Positions 25,348 to 33,942 of a stretch of DNA of 64,000 bases are shown in pieces. The stretch covers positions 1,488,001 through 1,552,000 of the forward strand of contig OY843611.1 of the NCBI GenBank assembly GCA_963692995.1, given 5' to 3'. A program made the position numbers and the translations under genes. The notes under the pieces are model-generated. The model was given only the letters and a program-made list of their open reading frames with translations, had not been told where the DNA came from and searched no databases. The stretch is from Bin87 sp963692995. GTDB taxonomy: Bacteria > Chloroflexota > Dehalococcoidia > Lucifugimonadales > UBA3495. Each line of letters begins with the position of its first letter. The first letter of the stretch is position 1.

Positions 25348-25435
25348 TCCGGCATCGTTGGAATAAACAGCCTCTACCCATATCCCCGGCGCGCCGCGCT
25401 TACCCATTACCCCCCACGCTCGGCAGGCTACCAAA

Positions 25436-26545
25436 ATGGGCACTATACCAACCGCTGCTGTAGAGGCTCGTCAGTCGAGCCAGCCGGCCGACGACGCTGT
25501 CCAACCGGATGGGCCCACGCTTCCTGATATGTTTGAGCGCTACCGCGTTCACTTGGAAGATGCCTTAGCCCAAGCGATGCCGCCGTTGGACGGCCACGCC
25601 GTCAATACTGTACTGCGTTACCACCTTGGTTGGTCCGACCGGCACGGAGTTCCGTCGCCAACCCCCGCGTCCCAGGGCAAAGCGCTACGGCCCACTCTCT
25701 GCATGTTCGCCTGCGACGCCTTCCGGGGAGAACCCGGCCCTGCTGCGCCCGCCGCGGCCGCCCTTGAGCTGATTCACAACTTCTCACTGGTCCACGACGA
25801 CATCCAGGACCAGGGCCTGGAGCGACGACACCAACCTACGGTTTGGGCCCTTTGGGGAACCCAAAGAGCCCTGGTCGCCGGCGACGCCATGCAAGCGTTG
25901 GGAGACCTGACTACCCTCGCGGCCGGCGAACACGTTTCCGCCGACACCGCGGTGCAAGTCTCCAAACTGCTCACCCAGAGCTATCTCCAGATGATCGAAG
26001 GGCAGTGCCGAGATTTGCAATTCGAGCAGCGCGCCACCATCGGAGCCGAGGAATACCTGGACATGATTGCTCTGAAAACGGGTGCGCTCATCCGCAGCAG
26101 CCTGGTAATCGGCGCAACGCTTGCTACCGATGATCCGGAGATGCTGGCGGGCGTGGCCCGCTTTGGCGCCGCCATCGGGCGTTTGTTCCAGATACGCGAC
26201 GATTACCTGGGCATCTGGGGAGACGAGGCGATAACCGGCAAATCCACCGACAGCGACATCGTACAACGCAAGAAGAGTTACCCGATCGTGTACGCTTTTC
26301 AACAGGTTGGAGGGGCAGATCGAGACGAACTCTTGCGTCTTTACGCTCAGGAAACCTTGGACGAAGCCGACGTTGACCGCGTGATGGAAATATTGGATGA
26401 CATCGGCGCAGCCCGACAAACCGACGAATTGACCGAGCGTACCGCGCAAGAAGGCCGCGATGCCCTGGCCACGCTGGAGTTGCCGCCCTGGGCCACCGAG
26501 GACGCGGCGCATCTCATTGACTTTATGGCCTACCGCCTCTTTTGA
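25436..26545 (+). CDS. Polyprenyl (farnesyl/geranylgeranyl) diphosphate synthase
   Basis: A 369-residue trans-isoprenyl diphosphate synthase. The first Asp-rich motif is SLVHDDIQDQGLERR (DDxxD) and the second RLFQIRDDYLGIWGDE; KALRPTLC near residue 80 and KTGALIRSS near 215 complete the active site. It condenses isopentenyl diphosphate onto allylic primers. As first gene of the hopanoid locus it likely makes the farnesyl diphosphate used by HpnC/D/E. The product chain length cannot be read safely. Confidence 0.9.
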   Translation: MGTIPTAAVEARQSSQPADDAVQPDGPTLPDMFERYRVHLEDALAQAMPPLDGHAVNTVLRYHLGWSDRHGVPSPTPASQGKALRPTLCMFACDAFRGEPGPAAPAAAALELIHNFSLVHDDIQDQGLERRHQPTVWALWGTQRALVAGDAMQALGDLTTLAAGEHVSADTAVQVSKLLTQSYLQMIEGQCRDLQFEQRATIGAEEYLDMIALKTGALIRSSLVIGATLATDDPEMLAGVARFGAAIGRLFQIRDDYLGIWGDEAITGKSTDSDIVQRKKSYPIVYAFQQVGGADRDELLRLYAQETLDEADVDRVMEILDDIGAARQTDELTERTAQEGRDALATLELPPWATEDAAHLIDFMAYRLF

Positions 26546-26580
26546 AACATCCCACGCGCCAATGCACGGAGAACGCCCCT

Positions 26581-27657
26581 ATGGTGCCAACGATTAAACA
26601 TCCTTCCGGCAGCGTCAAACCCGCCAAACGTCCGATGGAGCTGGGCGTGCGCACGGGATGGTACATTTTGAAGAACCGGCTGCGCGGTCGCAAACGCTTC
26701 CCGCTGGTGACCATGCTGGAGCCGCTGGAGATGTGCAATCTCGCCTGCATCGGATGCGGCCGAATTCGAGAGTATCGGGGCGTACTGGACCAGATGATGG
26801 CGGTGGACGAAGCGCTGGCCGCCGTCCGAGGTTCCGGAGCGCCCATCGTGTCCATCGCCGGTGGCGAGCCAACGATCCACCCGCAAATCGACGAGATGAT
26901 CAACACGCTGGTCGAGGAAAAATACTTCGTTTACTGTTGCACCAACGCGCTGCTGCTGCCTCGAATGCTGGACAAAATCCCGCCGTCCAAATACTTCTGC
27001 TGGGTGATCCATATGGACGGTATGGAAGAGAAGCACGACGAATCGGTGGCCCGCCCCGGCGTATTCAAGAGAGCGGTGGATGGCATACGCCTGGCCGTTG
27101 GGAAGGGCTACCGGGTTTGCACCAACACCACCGTCTTTCGCAACAGCGACGTGGAAGACCTTCGGGAAATGTTCCGCTACGTCAGCGACCTGGGCGTCGA
27201 AGGATCGATGATTTCGCCCGGTTACGACTTTGAGGACGCTCCGGACCGTGATCTTTTCCTGACTCGCCAGGAATCGCGCAACGTTTTCCGTAACCTGCTG
27301 GACCCGACGCGGATGGATGGAATGCGCTTTTACAACAATCCCCTATACCTCAACTTCCTGCGCGGAGAACGCGAGTATCAATGCACCGCTTGGTCCAATC
27401 CGACCTACACGGTAATGGGGTGGCGAAAGCCCTGCTACCCGTTAGCCGACGAACACACTTCCCAGCTCGATGATCTATATGAGCCGGAGCTGTGGGACCA
27501 CAAATACGGAGTCGGTCGCGACCCCCGGTGCGGCAACTGCATGATGCATTGCGGTTTTGAATCCGCCACTATTTTCAACGCCATCGGAAAACCCCGGGAG
27601 TGGGTAACATTTATCAAGTCCGGCGCGGCCCACAAAGGGGGCATCAGCGTGGGCTGA
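26581..27657 (+). CDS. hpnH: Adenosyl-hopene transferase HpnH (radical SAM)
   Basis: Adds the 5'-deoxyadenosyl group to diploptene, starting the extended side chain of bacteriohopanepolyols. The radical-SAM CxxxCxxC motif is Cys52-Cys56-Cys59 (CNLACIGCG), followed by SIAGGEPTIHPQIDEM, FCWVIHMDGMEEKHD, SMISPGYDFEDAPD and a C-terminal Cys-rich CGNCMMHCGFE, all HpnH hallmarks. GGAGAA lies 7 bases before ATG 26581. HpnG, the next step, follows. Confidence 0.95.
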   Translation: MVPTIKHPSGSVKPAKRPMELGVRTGWYILKNRLRGRKRFPLVTMLEPLEMCNLACIGCGRIREYRGVLDQMMAVDEALAAVRGSGAPIVSIAGGEPTIHPQIDEMINTLVEEKYFVYCCTNALLLPRMLDKIPPSKYFCWVIHMDGMEEKHDESVARPGVFKRAVDGIRLAVGKGYRVCTNTTVFRNSDVEDLREMFRYVSDLGVEGSMISPGYDFEDAPDRDLFLTRQESRNVFRNLLDPTRMDGMRFYNNPLYLNFLRGEREYQCTAWSNPTYTVMGWRKPCYPLADEHTSQLDDLYEPELWDHKYGVGRDPRCGNCMMHCGFESATIFNAIGKPREWVTFIKSGAAHKGGISVG

Positions 27658-27674
27658 GCCCGGCCGGCCACAAC

Positions 27675-27718
27675 ATGCTTGCCATCGTAGCGCCAAATGC
27701 TTGCCATCGTAGCGCCAA
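27675..27718. repeat. Perfect 22-bp tandem duplication spanning the hpnG start
   Basis: Two abutting identical 22-base copies (27675-27696, 27697-27718), each beginning atgcttgccatcgtagcgcc. Each carries an ATG; because 22 is not a multiple of 3, the first copy reads out of frame. Confidence 0.95.
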
Positions 27719-28428
27719 TGACCACCGAACTCTCCAGCATATGCCGGGAAGTTCGTGACGCCGAAACTCTCGGCGCTTCCTTACACGTCTCAGGCGTTGG
27801 CCGGGCCCGCGTCACCGCCAGCTTGAACCGTATCATGGCCAAGGCTCCGGACGGGGTAATCATGGTCGGTTTCTGCGGGGCTGCCGACCCGGCCCTGAAA
27901 ACGGGCGATATCCACGTTGCGAACTTATTCCATGCCGCCGATTTCCCTGCCACCGATGGCAGCCGCATCCCACCGTGTGCGATAGCGGCCAACCGGGGTT
28001 TGACTTCAACCTTGACCGATGCGGCCCATGCCAACGGATGTCGTGTCGTGACTGCCCCATCGGCGACAGTCCCCGCGGTCGCGGGTATCGTTGCCAAGTC
28101 GGCCGTTCACGCCTCTTTGCGCGCGGCTTCGGTTAACATGGAGGACTACTGGGCCGCCGGCGCCGCGCACTCCGCTGGCGTTCCTTTCGCTTCCGTACGC
28201 GCGGTCCTCGACACCGCCGATCAGCAGATTCCTCCCTGGGTCGCCTTTTACGCGAGCAACGCGCGTCGCGCGGCATGGAGCCTGCTCACACATCCCGGTC
28301 GTGCCCCGACGCTACTGCATCTGTGGCGACAAGCCGAGCTGGCCCGCCGTCAATTGACGCGATGCCTGCTCACCGCCGTCGAAGCCCTGGCTGCCCGTCA
28401 ATCCTCGCGTCTGGCCGCGTTCCAATGA
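27697..28428 (+). CDS. hpnG: Hopanoid-associated phosphorylase HpnG
   Basis: A nucleoside-phosphorylase-fold enzyme that releases adenine from adenosylhopane to give a ribosyl-hopane intermediate. MLAIVAPMTTEL, GVGRARVTASLNRI, GFCGAADPALKTGDI and SVNMEDYWAAGAA (substrate Met-Glu) are visible over 243 residues. The productive start is the ATG in the second copy of a 22-bp tandem duplication; the first-copy ATG at 27675 is out of frame. It overlaps hpnA by ATGA. Confidence 0.9.
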   Translation: MLAIVAPMTTELSSICREVRDAETLGASLHVSGVGRARVTASLNRIMAKAPDGVIMVGFCGAADPALKTGDIHVANLFHAADFPATDGSRIPPCAIAANRGLTSTLTDAAHANGCRVVTAPSATVPAVAGIVAKSAVHASLRAASVNMEDYWAAGAAHSAGVPFASVRAVLDTADQQIPPWVAFYASNARRAAWSLLTHPGRAPTLLHLWRQAELARRQLTRCLLTAVEALAARQSSRLAAFQ

Positions 28429-29441
28429 CCACGCTGGTAACGGGAGCCACCGGTTTCATCGGGGGAAATCTGGCGCGAAGGCTTGCTGCGCGCGGTGAGG
28501 ATGTTCGCGCCCTGGTCCGCCCCTCGGCCAACGATTTGGTTATTCGCGATGTGGCTGTCAAGCAGTCTCCCGGCGACCTGCTTAACGTCGAATCCCTGCG
28601 ACGAGCGGTGAAAGGCTGCGAAACCGTGTATCACTGCGCGGCCACTTACGCTTTCTGGGCAAAGCGTCCGGGCGATATCTACGACACCAATGTCGCCGGA
28701 ACGCAGCGCCTGCTGGACGCCGCCCGGAGCGCCGGGGTGCGCCGCGTTGTGTTCACCAGTTCGGTCTCGACCATAGGGCTGCCGCAAGGCGCTGGGGCTG
28801 ATCCTGGCGAATTGGGCAACGAGGAAATTCCGGCAAACCCGACTCAACTGATCGGCCATTACAAGCAATCCAAATACGCCGCCGAGCAGCTCGCGTTGGC
28901 CGCCAACGGCGACGGTCTGGAGGTGGTGGTGGTGAACCCCTGCGCTCCGGTAGGCAAATGGGACGTCAAGCCGACACCGACCGGGCGGATCCCGCTGGAC
29001 TTTGCCCGGGGTCGTATTCCCGGTTATCTCGACACCGGAATGAATCTGGTTGATGTCAGCGACGTCGCGGAAGGACACATTCTTGCTATGGAACGGGGGC
29101 GACCCGGCGAACGCTACATCCTCGGGCGCCGGAATCTGACCTTGCGCCAAGTTTTCGGAATGCTGGCCGCAATCACCGGCCGCCGGTCGCCCCGCATTCG
29201 TTTCCCATATTGGTTCGTGATGGGCGCGGCTTACTGCGATCAATGGGTGGAAAGTGGCATAATGCGCCGCCCGCCGGCAATCCCGGTTGAGGGCATCAAA
29301 ATCGCCCGACACCCCATGTACGTCAGCTGCCGCAAAGCGATAACCGAGCTGGGGATCCCGCAAAGCCCAGTGGAAAACGCCCTTGAGAAAGCCGTTTGCT
29401 GGTTCACTGACCATGGGTATCTGCGCCCTCGCCATTTGTGA
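28425..29441 (+). CDS. hpnA: Hopanoid-associated sugar epimerase HpnA
   Basis: An extended short-chain dehydrogenase (338 residues). TLVTGATGFIGGNLARRL is the NAD-binding motif, FTSSVSTIG carries the catalytic Ser and HYKQSKYAAEQ the YxxxK pair. HpnA proteins sit in hopanoid operons and are thought to act on the hopanoid sugar moiety; biochemical evidence is thin. The ATGA overlap with hpnG indicates coupled translation. Confidence 0.9.
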   Translation: MTTLVTGATGFIGGNLARRLAARGEDVRALVRPSANDLVIRDVAVKQSPGDLLNVESLRRAVKGCETVYHCAATYAFWAKRPGDIYDTNVAGTQRLLDAARSAGVRRVVFTSSVSTIGLPQGAGADPGELGNEEIPANPTQLIGHYKQSKYAAEQLALAANGDGLEVVVVNPCAPVGKWDVKPTPTGRIPLDFARGRIPGYLDTGMNLVDVSDVAEGHILAMERGRPGERYILGRRNLTLRQVFGMLAAITGRRSPRIRFPYWFVMGAAYCDQWVESGIMRRPPAIPVEGIKIARHPMYVSCRKAITELGIPQSPVENALEKAVCWFTDHGYLRPRHL

Positions 29442-29454
29442 CGGTTTTATTGTC

Positions 29455-31518
29455 ATGGCCACCAAGACGCTGACAAAATCATTGAGAGACGCCGCCGCGG
29501 CAACCCCGCCGGCGCCATCCCTGGACGAAGCCATCAGTCGGTTGCAGAATCATTTCCGCTGTATCCAGAACGACTTGGGTTATTGGTGGGGCGAACTGGA
29601 ATCCAACAACACCATGGAAGCGGAGTACGTGATGTTGTCGCGTTTTCTGGGCCTCCACAACCCGGAGCGGGAACGCCACATCGTCAATTACATCCTGAGC
29701 AAGCAACTGGATGACGGCGGTTGGGCCATCTATTACGGCGCGCCAGGAGACCTGTCCACGTCCGTGGAATGCTACTTCGCCTTGAAACTGTGTGGCGAAG
29801 ACCCGGACGCCGAGCCTATGCGTCGGGCACGCCAATTCATCCTGGCGCGCGGCGGAATCCCCCAAACACGCATGTTCACCCGAATCTGGTTGGCGCTCTT
29901 TGGCCAGTGGGAATGGGACGGCACCCCACGATTGCCCACGGAAATGATCTTGCTCCCTCATTGGGCTCCATTCAGCATTTACCGGTTCGCCAGTTGGGCC
30001 CGCGGCTGTATCGTGCCTTTGTCTATCCTCCTGACGCGTCGTCCGGTTCGACCGATACCTCCCGAACACGCAATCGATGAGCTGCTGCCCAATGGACGAT
30101 CCGGCACGGACTATTCCCTGCCCGCGCCACCGGGCTTCAACCTGCCCCGCGTGGTGCATCTCGTCGAGAGCACCATCGGCTCGGTGTACAACCGCCTCCG
30201 TTTCAACCCTTTTCGCAAACGGGCTGAGCGCAAGGCGATTGAGTGGATCCTGGAACACCAGGAAGACGACGGAAGTTGGGGGGGAATCCAGCCCCCGTGG
30301 GTGTACAGCCTGATCGCCCTCAGCGTGTGCGGATTTGACAACGATCATCCCATAATGGCTCATGGCTTCGGCGGCCTGGATAGTTTCGGTATCCAGAAGG
30401 ACGACCGTTGGACGGTCCAAGGCTGCATCTCGCCGGTCTGGGACACGTGCCTCGTCGTACAGGGATTGGCGGAAAGCGGCATTCCGGCCGACGATCCCAT
30501 GCTGGAATCGGCGACTCGCTGGTTAGTTGACCAACAGATCCTCGTCGGAGGCGACTGGCAGGTGCAAGCTCCGCAGGTGCAACCCGGCGGTTGGGCCTTC
30601 GAATTCCATAACAACTGCTATCCGGACATCGACGATAGCGCTGAAGTGGTTTTGGCCTTGCGGCTGGGGATGCTGCCGGAAAGGGAAGACCATTTGCGAC
30701 AGCAGGCCATCGCTCGCGCCGCGGCTTGGGTCACCGGTATGCAGAACCGGGACGGCGGATGGGCCTCCTTCGACAAAAACAACAACCACGGCTACATAAC
30801 CGCCCTCACCTTCAGCGACTTCGGCGAGGTGCTCGATCCCTCCAGCGCCGACGTTACGGCCCATGTCCTGGAAATGTACGGCAAGCTGGGGTATCGGTGC
30901 GATGAGCATTTCGTGCAACGGGCCTACCGTTACCTGCGCTCGGAGCAGGAGGATGATGGCAGTTGGTTTGGCCGCTGGGGCGTGAACTACATATATGGCC
31001 TCGGGGCGGCGCTCCCCGGTTTGGAAGCCGTTGGCGAAGATATGAGCCAACCTTACGTGCGGCGCGCCGTGGAATGGCTTTTCTCTCGTCAGAACGAAGA
31101 TGGTGGTTGGGGAGAATCCTGCGCGTCATATGTGGATTTGACTCAACATGGCGTAGGCGTCAGCACTGCCTCCCAAACTGCTTGGGCTATCATCGCTTTG
31201 TTGGCAGCCGGTTGTGTGGACCATCCGGCCACGCACCGGGGCGTCCGGTTTTTACTGCGAACCCAAAAGCCTGAAGGCGATTGGGATGAGCCCCATTTCA
31301 CCGGCACCGGGTTTCCCGGCTATTTGAAAGGGGAGCGCGTCGAAAAGGTTCCGCAACCTGGACAACGCGGTTTCCAAGGCGCCGAGTTATCCGCCGGGTT
31401 TATGATCAATTACCACCTTTACCGTAACACGTGGCCCCTCATCGCGCTGGCTCGCTATCGTGATCGGATGCGCCAGCTTGTCGATGGCCGTCCCTATCAC
31501 GACGGACACGCAACCTGA
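29455..31518 (+). CDS. shc: Squalene-hopene cyclase
   Basis: Cyclises squalene to hopene/hopanol at the membrane. The 687-residue protein has repeated QW motifs (KQLDDGGWAIYYG, QEDDGSWGG, QNRDGGWASFD, QEDDGSWFGRWG, QNEDGGWGE) and the catalytic Asp motif as PDIDDSAEV with Asp391, Asp393 and Asp394, the usual DxDD(T/S)A. The start ATG 29455 comes 13 bases after the hpnA stop. Full length and all core motifs are present. Confidence 0.95.
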   Translation: MATKTLTKSLRDAAAATPPAPSLDEAISRLQNHFRCIQNDLGYWWGELESNNTMEAEYVMLSRFLGLHNPERERHIVNYILSKQLDDGGWAIYYGAPGDLSTSVECYFALKLCGEDPDAEPMRRARQFILARGGIPQTRMFTRIWLALFGQWEWDGTPRLPTEMILLPHWAPFSIYRFASWARGCIVPLSILLTRRPVRPIPPEHAIDELLPNGRSGTDYSLPAPPGFNLPRVVHLVESTIGSVYNRLRFNPFRKRAERKAIEWILEHQEDDGSWGGIQPPWVYSLIALSVCGFDNDHPIMAHGFGGLDSFGIQKDDRWTVQGCISPVWDTCLVVQGLAESGIPADDPMLESATRWLVDQQILVGGDWQVQAPQVQPGGWAFEFHNNCYPDIDDSAEVVLALRLGMLPEREDHLRQQAIARAAAWVTGMQNRDGGWASFDKNNNHGYITALTFSDFGEVLDPSSADVTAHVLEMYGKLGYRCDEHFVQRAYRYLRSEQEDDGSWFGRWGVNYIYGLGAALPGLEAVGEDMSQPYVRRAVEWLFSRQNEDGGWGESCASYVDLTQHGVGVSTASQTAWAIIALLAAGCVDHPATHRGVRFLLRTQKPEGDWDEPHFTGTGFPGYLKGERVEKVPQPGQRGFQGAELSAGFMINYHLYRNTWPLIALARYRDRMRQLVDGRPYHDGHAT

Positions 31519-31576
31519 CTGGATCGTCAATAATCGAGAAACTAATGCTGTTTCATTCCAATCCCACCCTAACGGC

Positions 31577-32029
31577 ATGCAGCTCATGAAAACCAAGAAT
31601 TTCACGTTGAAGGTCAACACTACGGCCGCGCCCGAGTTCATCGACATTACGGACTGGGTTAGAGGCTGCGTGGGAAAATCCCGAGTCATGGACGGCTTCG
31701 TCGTCGTGTACTCGCGGCACACCACCGCGGCAGTGAAGATCAATGAAAACGAACCGTTGCTAATTGAGGATATGGCGCGTTTCCTGGAAGAAATGTGCCC
31801 CCGCCACGGCGATTACCGGCACAATGATTTTGCGGTGCGAACGGTGAATATGACCGAGGAAGAATCCCCCAACGGTCACGCTCACTTGCAGCACCTGATG
31901 CTCGGCTGTAGCGAAACCATCCCTCTCATCAACGGACGGATGCCATTCGGACAGTGGCAGAGCATCTTCTTCATCGAGTTGGACCACCCGCGCCCTCGTG
32001 AAGTTATGGTCCAAATCGTCGGTGAATAA
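31577..32029 (+). CDS. yjbQ: YjbQ/UPF0047 family protein (secondary thiamine-phosphate synthase-like)
   Basis: A 150-residue UPF0047 protein: GFVVVYSRHTTAAVKINENEP near residues 41-61, NGHAHLQHLMLGCSETIPL and a terminal GQWQSIFFIELDHPRPREV. Relatives show weak thiamine-phosphate synthase activity, but the cellular role is not settled. ATG 31577 or 31586 could be used; neither has a clear ribosome-binding site. Its location between shc and hpnC, with short gaps on both sides, is unusual and suggests co-expression with hopanoid synthesis. Confidence 0.88.
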   Translation: MQLMKTKNFTLKVNTTAAPEFIDITDWVRGCVGKSRVMDGFVVVYSRHTTAAVKINENEPLLIEDMARFLEEMCPRHGDYRHNDFAVRTVNMTEEESPNGHAHLQHLMLGCSETIPLINGRMPFGQWQSIFFIELDHPRPREVMVQIVGE

Positions 32030-32034
32030 TCGGT

Positions 32035-33033
32035 ATGGCCGCTCTGACTGAAGAAAATTGCTCGCCCGTTGCGCCGTTCTCCGACGGGGATGGCGCGGGC
32101 CCGGTTTCGGCGGATGACGCCTACCGATACTGCGAGGGGCTGGCCCGCCGCCACTACGAAAACTTCAATGTCGGCGGGTGGATAACCCCCAAGCATAAGC
32201 TTCCGCACGTTTACGCGATCTATGCCTGGTGCCGCATGGTGGATGATTTGGGCGACGAGACGGCCCCGCCGGACCATCCCCCCAATTCGCTTCCCACCGG
32301 CCAGCCGGAGCCCACGGTAATCGCGCACCGCCTGGATCGGTTAGATTGGTGGGAATCCGAGTTGGACGCGATTTATCATGGTCAACCGTCTCATCCCATC
32401 GCAATCGCGGTACAGGATACCGTCGCGAAGTTCGATATTCCCCGGAAGCCGTTCGACCGTTTGATACAAGCCAACCGCCTCGATCAAGGCTCCGGACGGT
32501 TCGGCTCCCTGGACGAAGTCATTGAATACTGCGCCTACTCAGCCAACCCGGTCGGACATTTGTACCTTTATCTCTTTGGTTATGACGATTTGGAAAGGCA
32601 GCGATTGGCGGATTGTACCTGCACCGCGTTGCAGTTAACCAATTTTTGGCAGGACATAGCGAGGGACTACCGCGACCGGGGGCGCATCTATCTCCCGCAG
32701 GCTGATATGCTGGCCTTCCGCGTGAGTGAGGAAGACATCGCGTCCGGTTGCGCCAGCGGCCAGTTTCGCGCGCTGTTGCGTCACGAGTGCGATGTGGCCA
32801 TGGGGCTTTTCCAAAAAGGCGCTCCTTTGATCAAAACTCTCGAACCGTCGGCCCGCCTCGCGGTAGCCCTGTTCACCCGCGGCGGGGTCGCTGTTCTGGA
32901 CGCGATCCGTCAACGAGATTACGACGTCCTGAGCGAACGGCCGGCTTTATCAGGTCGTCGCAAGGCGTGGTTGCTGGGTTCCGCGTGGCTCAGTAACAAA
33001 TTCGGCATGGGTTACGGCTTGCCCGGCGAGTGA
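32035..33033 (+). CDS. hpnC: Squalene synthase-like protein HpnC
   Basis: With HpnD and HpnE it turns two farnesyl diphosphates into squalene: HpnD makes presqualene diphosphate, HpnC rearranges it to hydroxysqualene. Of 332 residues, HYENFNVGGWITPKHK and YAWCRMVDDLGDE (first Asp-rich motif), SANPVGHLYLYLFGYDD and LQLTNFWQDIARDYRDRGRIYLP (second Asp-rich motif) identify a trans-isoprenyl head-to-head synthase of the HpnC branch. hpnD starts 9 bases later. Confidence 0.92.
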   Translation: MAALTEENCSPVAPFSDGDGAGPVSADDAYRYCEGLARRHYENFNVGGWITPKHKLPHVYAIYAWCRMVDDLGDETAPPDHPPNSLPTGQPEPTVIAHRLDRLDWWESELDAIYHGQPSHPIAIAVQDTVAKFDIPRKPFDRLIQANRLDQGSGRFGSLDEVIEYCAYSANPVGHLYLYLFGYDDLERQRLADCTCTALQLTNFWQDIARDYRDRGRIYLPQADMLAFRVSEEDIASGCASGQFRALLRHECDVAMGLFQKGAPLIKTLEPSARLAVALFTRGGVAVLDAIRQRDYDVLSERPALSGRRKAWLLGSAWLSNKFGMGYGLPGE

Positions 33034-33042
33034 ACCGACGCT

Positions 33043-33942
33043 ATGAACACGCCAGTCTCGGACGCAGCAGCGCCGCCGTCACCACAGGTCTTGGCCGCCG
33101 CATATGAAGAATGCCGGCGAGTGACCCGTGCCGAAGCCCGCAACTTTTATTTCGCCTTTCTGACCCTGCCCGCTCCACAAAGGCGCGCGATCTACGTCGC
33201 TTACACGTTCTGCCGTTACTGCGATGACTCCGTGGACGCCGAAGGAACCACGGCCCAGAAACTGGAGCGCGTAAATTATCTCCGGGAGATGCTGAACCAA
33301 ACGTATGCCGGGCACGCTACCGAACCCCTTTTCATCTGCCTTGCCGACATCGCCGCTGCATATGAAATCCCGCAGCATTATTTTGAAGAGGTGCTGAACG
33401 GGGTAGAGTCCGATCTCGTTAAAACCCGGTACGCGAATTTTGATGAATTGCGGGAATACTGTTATCGGGTAGCCTCGGCAGTCGGGCTGATCTGTATCCA
33501 TATTTTCGGTTACAACGGCGGCACTGAAGCTCGCCAAAGGGCTATCGACCTCGGGCTGGCGATGCAACTGACCAATATTTGTCGGGACGTGCGGGAAGAC
33601 TGGGAATTTGGCAGGGTGTACCTTCCGCAAGACGAGCTGGCACGCTTTGGCGTGACCGAGCCGGATCTGGCCAATGGGATCGTGACGGAGGAGTTCGGCC
33701 AACTGATGCAATTCCAGATCGATCGGGCTCGCCAGCATTTCGCCAGCGGTCGGCAACTCCTGCCCTACCTGTCTCGTCGCTCCCGCGCCTGTCCCGCCGC
33801 TTTGGGTCTCATCTATGGCGAGGTTCTGAAAAAAATTGAGAACGCCGGATACGATGTGTTCCGGGAGCGTATCGGCCTCAGCAAAGGCGCCAAATTGCGG
33901 TTGATGGCGCGGGCCTGGGTTACCGGCCCATGGCTGAGGTGA
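33043..33942 (+). CDS. hpnD: Presqualene diphosphate synthase HpnD
   Basis: A 299-residue squalene/phytoene synthase-family protein. RNFYFAFLTLP, FCRYCDDSVDAEG (first Asp-rich motif), YCYRVASAVGLICIHIFGY and LTNICRDVREDWEFGRVYLP (second motif) are the catalytic landmarks. It overlaps hpnE by 13 bases. Confidence 0.93.
   Translation: MNTPVSDAAAPPSPQVLAAAYEECRRVTRAEARNFYFAFLTLPAPQRRAIYVAYTFCRYCDDSVDAEGTTAQKLERVNYLREMLNQTYAGHATEPLFICLADIAAAYEIPQHYFEEVLNGVESDLVKTRYANFDELREYCYRVASAVGLICIHIFGYNGGTEARQRAIDLGLAMQLTNICRDVREDWEFGRVYLPQDELARFGVTEPDLANGIVTEEFGQLMQFQIDRARQHFASGRQLLPYLSRRSRACPAALGLIYGEVLKKIENAGYDVFRERIGLSKGAKLRLMARAWVTGPWLR

Larger units (their letters stand above)
25156..25435. other. 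Divergent intergenic region
   Basis: The 280 bases between the dehydrogenase (minus) and the polyprenyl synthase (plus) hold a 14-bp tandem duplication and a promoter (listed separately). I see no gene in it. Confidence 0.6.
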
